Assembly (NCBI RefSeq): GCF_028769735.1
Contig: NC_088170.1
Coordinates: 43,940,585-44,004,584 of the forward strand
DNA from: Zonotrichia leucophrys gambelii
Lineage: Eukaryota > Chordata > Aves > Passeriformes > Passerellidae
DNA length: 64,000 nucleotides
Direction: 5' to 3'
The notes beneath the pieces are model-generated. The model was not told where the DNA came from. It made no database searches and was given only the letters and a program-made list of their open reading frames with translations. Positions 12,501 through 24,100 of this stretch are shown piece by piece. The translations under genes were made by a program, and so were the position numbers. Numbering within the stretch: position 1 is the first letter of the stretch; each line of letters opens with the position of its first letter.

Positions 12501-14788
12501 ATCAAAACAAATGAACACACAGTAAAATGTGACATACATAGCATACACTTCACATGATAAATTAGCCCTAGCACAACTGACACACATACTGTAAGGGGAT
12601 GTTAAGGTTGCTATGGCAAGCAATGTCTTTCCTTCCCCAGCACCTGAATCACAAGTTTTCTGAGCCAATGGCTTCTAGCAGAAGATAAAAGAATTTCTCT
12701 AGTTAAGCATTATCTGCATATAACAGAACATATTTCTCTGTCCCACTGTGGTCTCCTTCAAAAGTTACTGCCTTCAAGAGTGACCTCACCCTGTCACTGG
12801 AGTGACTAGCCAGAAGCCCTAAGGTTGTTATTTGCCCCTTCAGCAGATGTGTTGGGGATTTATTATAATGCTTTAGGGACCAGATAGTGATGGTTAAACA
12901 AATTAGGAAACTCATGCAGTGAGCAACAACAGTGTCAGCTCAGGGAAAACAAGAGTCCTGTCTCAAGCTACAGATCTAAATGGAAATGCAAGTATTTTAG
13001 CTACCAAAAATTTTGGATGTTATATTTTCCTCAGAAATGGGCTGTCATGTAAAAACTGAGGTTTTTTTTGAGAAACATTCCCACTTTTGGTTGAAATTAA
13101 AATTGTAGGAAAAAAATCTGTGATTCCAAACCACTGTGATTTCAGCACACTTCTCGTCCAAAACTGTGTTTGGAACACCTAAAACAGAAAATTAGGGATA
13201 CATTTAAAGAAATGGAGTAAACCCCAGTGAGAATTTAGTAAAAGCTATTCCTGTTAACAAGACATGACAATGCACCAAGAGCTCTCCCGCACAAAGACCA
13301 AAACACTGGAGAGACATTCCTGACACAAAGTGTTCAGAACCTACATCAGGACAGGCTCACCCTTGCTGCAAAAATTACAAGTCTTTTGCAATAAGCCAGC
13401 TGACAGCTTCACTGCTTACTCCTCCCAGAAATCCACCAGAAATTCAAACTAGATTCGCTTCTCCCAGCTTTCTTAACAAAACTCATAAACAAGTGTGTTC
13501 TCACTGACCTCAGAGGATGGGCCAAATAATCAAAAACTATTATTTAGCTGTTAATTTCTGTGATTACAGAATGTCTTTTAAGTTATGACATCCATATATT
13601 GATCACCAGCAGACTCAGCTATGACCAGATCAAAATCACCATGGGAAATGCTCAAGTTTCTGTATGTCTAGGAAGGACTGCAGAAGGCAATTGTGTCATC
13701 TCTCTACTGCCTACTGTAGTTCACTGTATAAACATTTTACAAAAGGTTACAATTCAACTGAAAAAATGAATCTTTTAGGAGCTTTTCTGAACATGTGCTA
13801 TCCTGATGGCAAGTTAAGTGATAAAATAAGAATGAGAAGCAAGGATCTTGAAAAACTGCTATCCTTAGCTGGTTTGTTTAAACCCTCTCTGTATTGTAGG
13901 TGAAGATTTATATAAAGATCTATTTTCTGTTTGAAAATACTTTTTATTCCTTCAGGTGCAAGAAGAAGAGCAAACAATTCTATGCAAGTAAAAGAGATAA
14001 TTTAAAAATAATTAAATTTAAAATCCTGGGAGTTAACTACTTGCATAATAACAGAAGTCAAGTTTATCACAGAATTTTTCATACAGAGGTATCAAAGTAT
14101 CTCATAAAATCAGAAAAAGCTATCCCCATTTTATAATGTGTGAATAATGAAGAAATCTGGTAATGCATAACATTGAAATATGACAAATGATTTTCAAAAC
14201 TTAGCACCAGTGTAAAAAGTACCAAGAAACTCCATAGTGAGGGAGCTGCCCAGCACCAGGCAGGTGATGGCACACACCAGGGGATGGCATCCAATAAGCT
14301 GTTTGGGATAACAAAACCATTTTGAGATTTTTATATACTTTGCAAAGAAACAAAACCAGTACGATATTAAATCCAACCTTGAACGAAAAACTCTTTGAAG
14401 GGAGCTCTTAGAATAGGCTGCAATGAACACATATAAAACTCATATCAGCTTCCAGCCAGCAACACAAACCTATGCAGTTTTACCACATTTTTTTCTTTTC
14501 TTCCTTCCTTTACTGTATGGTGAGATTTTAATTTTGCATATTCTGCTTTGTATTTCCTTTTTCCTACACCCTGCATAAATTCCATGCCTTGCCACAGCTC
14601 TGCATTCATCTCCCAATTCACCCATCCATGACTCCAAACAGGTCCCTGCTGCTGTGCACTGCTTTTGTTCATCACATCCTTCTCCTTCCCAGCTCCTCTC
14701 TACTTTGCTTCTCTTTACCCTTGGCTTCAGAACTTCCCCAGCATTATTCCTCCTGTGCACTTCCCAAGAGCTGAACTCTAAAATAACA
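9552..14788. other. Intronic sequence with two GC-rich, CpG-poor patches
   Basis: No gene was recognised. Most of the stretch is AT-rich, but 11130-11340 and 11600-11780 are clearly GC-rich with many CAGCC/CTGCC words and few CpG. The two patches share vocabulary (CCCAGCCC, GCTGCC) and may be remnants of an unrecognised lineage-specific repeat. The rest shows nothing distinctive. Confidence 0.6.
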
Positions 14789-14842
14789 GAGGGGAGGGGA
14801 GGGGAGGGGAGGGGAGGCGAGGGGAGGAGAGGAGAGGGGAGG
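14789..14842 (+). repeat. (GGGGA)n microsatellite, G-quadruplex candidate
   Basis: Five consecutive GGGGA units lie at 14791-14815, followed by decayed GGGGA/GGAGA units to 14842. At least four closely spaced G4 runs on the plus strand meet the standard G-quadruplex pattern. It lies in a wholly noncoding context. Confidence 0.9.
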
Positions 14843-17049
14843 CAGCCAAAACCTTTGGAGTAGCCTGAGCTCAGCTACACGTGCCCCTGGGGCTGCTGCC
14901 CATGACTGCCAGCTTGGATATTACAAGAAGTAACAGCTACACACCTGTTTTCCCAGTGCACAGCAAAATAAACCATGATGCCAGGGCCACAGGTTTAATT
15001 GATTCTCTTTGTCTTTCACCCTGCTTCAGTCAGTCTGATCAATGCTATTTCACACTCTCCACTGCAAGCTTTACTGATCTGACCTCTGACTAAACACAGA
15101 TTCATCAAAGCAGCACTGGGGGATGCAATATTTATCCTTTGCAACACACAGGGAATGTCATGTTACAACTTCCTCCTGGCTTTCCTCTTCTATTAGGAGA
15201 GGAGGGGAAGGAGGAATGGAAGGAGGACTTGCACAGCTGAAGTGAGTGCCGGCACTGGAAACTAATGTCGTGTATTTATCCACTCTCATTAAGTATGGAA
15301 GAGCAGTCACAGTTCGTGTTCCCTTGGCACTCTTGAAATTCGTTTCCTTTCCATCTTCCAGAGGGTGACAGAAAATAGCAGTTACTGACAAATGCTGGGG
15401 GAAAGCACGAGACCTAACCAATAAATATTATATGCATCTATATCTCTAAAACTTTCCTTCAAGTCTAAACCAAGTAAATATGAGAATCCCCAGAGGAAGT
15501 CATGGAAGCTGCCAATTCCTTTCAGAAAGGCAAATAAATGAATTTTCGTGATGCTTCTCTACATTTCTTTAATAATCTGAATAAAAGTTGCCAACTGGGA
15601 CACAGCAGAACCCATTCATTTGCTAACACAAGCCAGCCTTTCCCTTGTCAAGTGCCCAGATGGGAAGGGAGGCAATCACTGAGGCTGTGGGAGCATTGCC
15701 GTGGCAGTGCCACACTGGAGGTACCCAGCAGACATGCTCACAAAGAAATAAGGCTTTGTCATGTCACATAGGGGAGAAGATTACTTCTTATACAAAGACA
15801 ACATCTAAAGGATCCCTATGTGAACCCGGTGTAAAAAGTTCTACCACTTCAAGCACCTACTGGTTTCCTCTCCAGCCACCTGCTCTTACTCTCTCTTAGC
15901 TTCTTATCTGGATGCAGTTTTCTCAACAACAGTTTCTCAGTTCTATTCAATGGTGGGTCTATTGCTGACTCCTTTAGGGCCTTCTCCATATAGACACGAC
16001 TGTTTTGCCATATGAAGTCAAAGGAAGGTTGAACCACAGCACAGCTTGGCTATTGTCAATCCTGACAGCTGTTGATTGAATATTTCAATTTTGAGTAGTG
16101 TTGCTGAGATAACATATTTTTAATCACTTCCTATTCAAGGTGCTGACCTTCACCACCAGAGACCCAGATATTAAAAGTTTATCCGTCATTCTTTCCTATC
16201 ACTGTCCCTGCTTACATAGCCCTTACCTTATCTTTCCTAACTTTTTTTTGTAACTCATCTTTACTTAATTTTTAAAAAAATAATATATAAATAACATTCT
16301 TCCCCTTTCATCTCTCTTCTGCTCTTTATGAAGATCTTTAACTTGGGCATAAACATTCTCCTTTTTTTCTATGCCAAACCTCTTGTGGGATCTCATTCCT
16401 ATATCTCCAAATATTTCTTTCTGTCAAGGATTCCTTTTTCATCAGGTGCCTCACTATGAAATCTTGACTCCTCCTCTGCTAAAACTGAGTTCTGAGTTTC
16501 TCGACAGATAGTGAACAGCAACCTCCTGAATGTCTGTCTTCTCTGAACTCAGCATGTTAGAGAACATCAAAGAAACAGGCCTCAAATAGATCTATTCCAG
16601 GAAATTTGTTCCCAAACCTGACATATTACTGGAATACAATCTAAACTTAAACAGCAAGTGGATGATTTCAGAGACTTTACTAGCAACTCAGAGCCAGAAA
16701 TTAGGACCTGCAAGTATTTCTGATGACTTGAACAACTGAAAATATTTTCATGGAGAACACACACTGAGCCTGTAACTGAATGTGCTGTAATCAAACAAGC
16801 TCTCAAAAGCTGAGAGCAAGTGCTTACCTCAAGAAATCATAGTAGGGCATCAAATAACTGAGAGTTTGAAGTCACCACCCTGAGTACTTACAGTTCAACC
16901 TCTGGGTGTAAAATAAGGACAGTGTGCCTTCTCATTCCCATTCTAATACCTAAGGTATCACTTCATGTAATTACCACTATTTGCAAAATGAACCACAAAT
17001 CTCTCGTCAAAAGGCATGTGGTTTTTCACAGAAACCCATAAAAATTGAC
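14843..17049. other. Intronic sequence, no gene seen
   Basis: No exon, RNA gene or transposon was recognised. It includes a purine-rich stretch near 15198-15230 and pyrimidine-rich sequence near 16230-16330. Nothing else stands out. Confidence 0.7.
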
Positions 17050-18110
17050 CTGATTATTCACCACATTCCCCAGCACAAACTACCGAAAGCTTCAGCCTGC
17101 GGCCCTGCGTGCATCTGCCCTATGCTGTGTGCTAATTGAACCACGGATGTGCTGAAACAGTCGGTTGGAAAAGAGCCAACTTATCTTTGTGCTCCAAAAG
17201 AATTTTTAAAAGAAAAGGAAACTCCTGTTGTGAATTATGAGAATGAGAATCCTTCAAATACTGTTAATAGAGTGATAAGAATTACCTTTTATTCATGTTT
17301 GTAATACTCCTATCAGCAAGGACTTACCCTCTCTCCCTGAGCTTCAATTTAAGTTTTTTTTTTTTCAACAGAATTACTTTCCAGAGATACATATTAGCAC
17401 ATTTTTTTCAAAACAGATAAATACTGCCAAAATAATTACTAAACACATCTTTTCCTGCAAAGCCAACCAAGGTCTCAGTACTGAAAACTTGTGTTATTAA
17501 TGAATGGCACACTACTGCAAACTAATTGTATGTAAAGTCAATGGGTGCATGTTTAAGAATTTTAATTACTGTTCTGTGATTGCTTTATATTCAATACGTA
17601 ACATAAAGGTAACAAAGCCTTTATGATGATAAGCAGTTTAATTAGAAAGCCAAGATAAGAAAAAAAAGCCTTTAAGTTACAGAATTTGTTCATGCTGGCC
17701 ATGTGATAACTGGAGTACATGGTTTCTCTAGGTATTTTAAAATATGAAAAGCTAATTCTACCCAAACCTTTGTTTCCTCACACTACTTAAACTGCCTTAT
17801 CTGCCATTTTTTTCTCCCTCTTATGGGTGCCAAGAGCACAGTTTAATTAGCTGACAAGCCCCGGTGTGTGAGCAGGTCCATGGGAGCGCCGCGCTCCGCG
17901 TCCTGCGCGAGCGGTGAGCTGAGAGCGGCCTGGGCCGCACGCGGCCACGGAGCACTCACCCTTTCAGCAAACTGTCTCAGAGGATGGCCATTGATTTCCT
18001 AGTTATTATGAACATGGAATTATTGGATGACAGATGATAGAGTGTTAGGTCCTACAAGTATTTTCCCAAATGGGCTATCCAGCCAGTGTTGCCGTGGCAA
18101 CGAGGCTGTT
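17050..18110. promoter_or_regulatory. Candidate regulatory module with a CpG cluster
   Basis: About 14 CpG dinucleotides fall within 90 bp (17862-17949) in a window where CpG is otherwise rare. A smaller CpG group lies at 17095-17165. The cluster has good splice-donor strings on both strands: GCG|GTGAGC on plus near 17911, and AAGG|GTGAGTG on minus near 17954-17963. A palindromic X-box follows at 18088-18101. This could be an alternative promoter with a noncoding first exon, or a methylation-protected enhancer. No protein-coding frame here looks real. Confidence 0.45.
18088..18101. promoter_or_regulatory. Palindromic RFX-type X-box
   Basis: GTTGCCGTGGCAAC is a perfect inverted repeat of GTTGCC/GGCAAC with a 2-bp centre. 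It matches the RFX-family X-box (half-site plus half-site, 0-3 bp spacer) bound by RFX1-4/RFX6-type factors. Occupancy is inference; the motif itself is directly visible. Confidence 0.7.
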
Positions 18111-21100
18111 TGACAGCGCTTATGACAAAGAAGTCTTTGCTCAGAATTCGGCTACAAAAGAGCTCCTTGCTTCCTATCATATCCTCCCTGGCTTTATCCA
18201 GCATCTCCTTAGTGCCTCCCCAGCTTGTGCCTCCAGTTGGCTGTCCCAACACCAGCCAGGGTATGGCACTGCTGACAGCCTTTAGTCCTCCAGGAGAGCA
18301 ACCTACCCACGATGAGACATGACACTTTTGCCTGTGATAATGTCTATTCTCCTAAGCTGAAATATTAAGTCGGTCAGTCCTGAATCCACTGGCAACACAG
18401 GTTCTGCATCTGAACACACAACTGAAGGCCTAGAAGGAATCATGCTCACAAATCAGCCATTGTCTTGCACAGTTAAAAGTTAAATAAATTCTTCACCTTC
18501 CAGCCATGACTCTTTCTTTGCTTGGAGGTTTCTTTAAGCCTTTTTTCTACTAGCAGGACAATACTTGAACACTTTAAAATAAAACCCAGCTACCCACCTT
18601 CTCCAAGTGCTGTCATATTTGCTCAAACTTTCTGATAATTTCAGAAAACGGCTCTCCTTTGAGCTTCTGATTCCCAAAAAAGCTGTTTCAAAAATCCAAA
18701 ATTACACGCAATAAGAGGTTATTTAAATGGGCTTACCCCCTTTTAATTCACTTGATGGTTTTTCAGAAAGACAATGACAGGAGAGGGAATTACTGAAGAA
18801 CAGCATGAACAGCTCAGGCTGGTTGCAGCAAACTACCATAAAGCTGCAGCCAGAAAGGCTCATGTGCCTGGGCTTTGCTGCCCAGGATGGCAACTACTCT
18901 TCACCACACACAGTTACCACCCTTTTCCACTCTGTCTCAGTCCACAATGAATTTTGCTGTACTTTCTTCCCAGCCTGGGTGAGATGAGCAGCATCTCAGC
19001 TGCCATTGCTTGAGTTACAATAAGTGGGTAGGAAAAGATTTATTGAATCTACTTACATTTTCAACAGGCATCAAGTTACCTCTCCCCAGGTGCACTACTT
19101 GAAAAAGTACCCCTGGGAAAGAAGGAAGGAGGCCCCATTGTGAAAATGTAAGTTAAAAATATGCCCAGGTATTCCCTGATATCCTTAATAAGTGAGAGGG
19201 TTTTTCTCTTCCAATCCCCAATAAAAATCTATCCCAAAAGGTGTGGTTTCTGTCAAGATGGAAAAGTACAACTAAAAACCTTTAAAGCACACACCATTAA
19301 TTGGGGCAAGTACTGATGAGATTCCCAGGAGAAACTGAAGACTAGTTATGGAATGAGAAAAGTGAGGTATGTGTCTGCAATGAAGCTTAAATGTTCAGTC
19401 TGTGCCAACTTTCTTGTTTCTGTCTAGAAATACTTTAGATCTTAAAATACTTGTAAGTGCATTAAAAAAAATATTCCTGGTACAGCCACATCTGCTCCTA
19501 GCAGCACTTTTATAGGACAGCTTCAATTAGAGTTGGCTCTTGATGAGCCTCATTGAGGCTGTGCTGCACAAAGCAATAAACAAGGTACTGAAAGCACATG
19601 GAAAGCTGCAGCTTCATGCTGCCATCAGCCCCCACTGTCATATTTTCTCTCCTTTCATACCCTCCTTCTAGCATAAGCAAAGCTGTAAATGTTTTAGGGC
19701 TCTGTGATAGTCCCTGAGAAAAACAGGGAGCATATGTAATGTATTTTCACATGGAAAAAAAAAAATGAAGATCCTAATTTCTAAAGTGTGCCTTCTGTCC
19801 AAAGTATACCCTTGACACTAACTCGGCTGTGATGCAAATCACTTTACAGAGATTACTCAGCCATAGATGATTCCAAGGTACCATCAGAAGGGTATTAGTC
19901 AACAATTTCTCATGAAGTCCAATTACATGTTTTCTATATAATTCCCTGACTACAAACTAAAATTTTGCTGATATTAGCCCATCTAAAAGGCATTCCAGGG
20001 ACCAGGAGCACAGATAATATCCATTACAAAATCATTCTGTGGTTACTGTCAAATCTAAGTTAAATGCTCTATAGGGACTGGAAAGCTGCTACGAAATTGC
20101 AGATTCAGGATCTATACAAAACAAAGACAATATGTCAATATACTCTTATTTTTAAACAGAGAGAGACATTCAAATATGTGAAGACTGAGCTACAAAGGAT
20201 GCATCCAAAGGCACAACAATGGCTACAAAGGATGCATCCAATGGCACAGCATGCATTCTCTCTGAGTACACTGTGATCTAACTTTGAGGATGTGCCTAGC
20301 TCATAGACATAATTGATGTCATCTGGATTTTCTCAAATTTCTCATGCAAATACAAAATCAGTACCAAATGCATGTAATTATCAATAGGAAAAAAAATATA
20401 GTTTTTTTTTAGTAAAACCCTTTCCTCTTCTCTCTTTTCAACTAAATTGTCAAAACATGTCCCTTCTGAAGACATTTAAATGACTAGATGGTTAAAGGCA
20501 CAGGTAATGGTACAAACTCCCTCACCCGCAGGTCATAAATTTGTCTTCAAGCTCAGCTGGTAGTGTCTAAACTTTACTATGACCACACAGCTGTTTAATG
20601 TTCTATCTGAAACAATCCAGCAGTTTCAGCCAAGGTGCTACTGGGCAGGTGTCTGCATCATTAAAACACACCACTCCTTTCAATAACACTGTTGGGAGTG
20701 TCAGCAAAGAGGCCAAGGATGGAGTGGACTTGGGGACTGCATATGTTGTCCTGAATGAGAATCAGTATTCAGTATCAGAATTCAGTAGCTTTGGCTACTT
20801 TGGGATTGATGAGTAACAGAGAGAAAAACATAAGCTATCCTTGATTTCACTGAAATTGTTCTAGGAACAAGATAGGAGTTCTCCACCTTATCATAAGCAG
20901 CCAAATCGTTCTTAAATCTTTCAATTCTTATCAAGAATTTTTTATCTCATATAAATTTTCATATAACAAAAAAATATCTTAAAGACTTCAAGGTGGAAGC
21001 AAGTCCCTTTAAATAAAAGACCAGTATTTTGGAGTGGGAGGGAGGTGACAAGCACATTCATTCTGGGTTTTGTACTGCCTTTATATACTGTTTGCCAAAA

Positions 21101-24100
21101 TAGAAGAGGCAAACTGTAGTTAAAAAAAAAAAAGAAACTACAAAAGAGAAAATCTGTGAATCCTTATAAAAAGTATATTTCTTATTTGTGTGATCTCCAG
21201 GAAAACAATTGCTGCTTTATTGATTTATGCTACAAAAATAGTATAAGAGAGTACAGCATTGAAATGAAACTTAACATAAACAAATCAACCTAACTAGTAT
21301 CTTTAACTGAAGTCAGTGCAGGTAGCTCATAGTCAGTGTCCTAGAAAGTAGGGGATCAGCTCCAGCATTTTTTCCTAAAGACAACAGTGGCCAGCTAGTC
21401 ATCAGGGTATCCTGATGAAAAATTGTTCCAAAAACTTATATTCTCTGTACTACCTGCCCCTTGGCTTCATGTAGAAGGGAGCATGTTGCTTCTGTCAAGA
21501 TGAGAAATTTTGGGGCCATTCATGGGCCGAAGGAAGCAGGAAGAATATTATTGAAGCTGTCTGGATACACACCAATTACCCTCACTTTGCTAAGTTTTTA
21601 GAAGTAAGATTTTCAAGGATGTGAAAGAAAACTGTAATTTGATAGTGTTTGGCCAAGTTAGTGGAGCAAAAAATGTACAGAGAATGGCTTTCAAAAGTGA
21701 AATTTAGTGTGTTCCTGAAGCTGTTAAATTGAAAAAAAAAATTTACTACTAAGTTGGGAAAGTGGGTGCTAAGGAATATCTCTTTTTTGCTTCCCTGAAA
21801 GTTGTTTGAAATGATCTCATGTGATTAAGACTCTGAAAAGTGAATGAAGAAAGTGAAAGGATGCTTCCTCCAAACACTTCAGTTTTAAAATCCTGACTAC
21901 AGTCTTAGCACAGTGCAATCCTGTATAAACACAGTTGTTTAAAGATAACACTAGTTAACCTTATTTTGCAATGGGCAATACCAGCAAGCTTTAAAAATAA
22001 AAAGAATACATTTGCTCATGAGGCAGAATTTTCCTATAACATAAATAGCAAATTCAATCTGCTGTTAAGAAAACTACTCTGTTTTAAAAGCAATTAAGAA
22101 GGGCTTTTCCCCCCCAGATTGACTTGTCAATCCTATTAGACCAAATTCTAATTAAGGGTGGAAAAGTGACTATTTTATCTACCAAATGAAAATAATTTAG
22201 TGTGAGTTAATGAGGACTGGCTCATAACTGATTAGTCATTTTGATTCTGGCTTGTTACAGTGGTAGAAATTACTTTCAAAGGGTACAGTAGGATCGGCAG
22301 TGATTTTCACTCATTTGAAAAACAAACTGAGCTTTCCTTTGTGACCAGGTCTGGCATAAAAATACCTGAAAACAGGAACAAGATAGGTGCAACAGCTTAT
22401 CGCTTGTTTTGAAAATATAAACTACTTTGAATGATAATAATAACATCTAAATTAAGACCTGGCAATCTTTTCTCTATATCATACTTTGAACGAATAGACT
22501 TTACTAACAAAGGCCAAATATCACTATGAAAGAGGAATGATCAACCTCAGAAATCTTTACTCTCCTGAGCAGATTTGCATCACTATTCTACAATGTCACA
22601 CAGGGATGCTCACGTGAAGGTCTCTAAAATCCAGTTTATATGTGTCATGTACATTTTTTGAAAGTAAGCTCAATACAACGTGCAATAGCAAATGCTGCAT
22701 GAGAATAACAAGCCCTGCTAGTCCTTCACAAATGGATAAGGAGTTGCTCAGCTGGTTCAGAAGGCATCCCAGGGCAGCTGGCCTTCAGTGTGCCAGGACA
22801 CAGGACTGCATAAAGCAAAAATACCTTAAAACAGATCACCTACATCTGTTCTATTTCTTATATCCTGGATAACTCTGTGGGTGGGTAAAATTTGCATTTC
22901 TCAGGATCACTTGGAAACATTCAATTCTTTCATGACAACTGATGTATTCTACTCCTGTGGCACCTCACCTGTCCTTGAGAACCATACAGAAATGATGACG
23001 TTTCACTTTCAATGTTTTGTGTAAAGACACAAAATAATGTCAAACAAAATCCTAAAGTCAGATTATTGGATGCCGTAAAACTCATCTCATTTTCTCATAC
23101 GGACACAGGTACCAATCTGGCTTCAGGAAAATAAATTAAAAACAATTAAGTCAAGATTGAACAGGTCATTTCACTACCTCAAGAAACCAGATTAATGACT
23201 GATTTATTTCAATTGAAGCAGGCAGGTCTTTTCACGTAATTGCCACCATCGCAACAAAGTAACTCTTCTACTTGGTCTGTAAAAGTTCCAAAGGCCATAG
23301 CTTGGTTTACTCAGCGTCAACCACCACTGAGACATTACCTGGCTGATATTATTCATACCTAATTTTATTTTGGTATTGTGACTTTTAGTAGCTGATCTTC
23401 TCCAGAATCGAAAACAAAACCTGGAGAATGGAGGTAAGAAAAAACCCAGAACCTCTCTGGGTATGTGGAAGACAATCTTTTCAAGATGTTAGGCTCTTTA
23501 AAGTTCAGAAACATACTTTAAGTTCCTCAAGTACCTGACCAGTTCCTCCTGAACTTTAAACATCTCCCAGCATCCCAATAACCCTGAAATCAGACCACGA
23601 CAATTAGCTGCTTAAAAATTACAATAGTAACCTAGAAAACAACATTCCAATACTTTAAAATTACAATTGATATTCTACCTGAAACAAATACTGTTTTCTC
23701 TTGTCCCCTCTCAGCAATGATTCAGTATTTAGATTTGACATTGAAAAACACACACTGCACTTAGTGACATAATGTGGCATATAAAACTTTATTCAAGGTA
23801 TGTCACATGGACAAAGGGAGTTTGTTGGGCACTTTATTGTACATCTTTATATTCACCTGCACTTCTAGTTTAAAGGTAGCCTCCATAATAAGTCAAAATT
23901 AATGGGGATGTAAAAGAATCATAAAAAAACTTTGGATGTTTCCTGTAGCCTATTTACATGCAAGTTTCACAAAGACTTAGGATAAAATAATCTAGATCCT
24001 TATATAGGACTGTGCTTACATATAATGTTGCATCAAGTTTTTAGTATTAGATACATGTCCATATTTACCATGATCTGATGTTCATCATGCTAATTGCATG

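Noticed and set aside
18052..18285. Frames around the X-box as an exon of the long isoform
   Set aside because: Neither strand encodes RING, TRAF-type or PDZ sequence; the frames conflict with each other.
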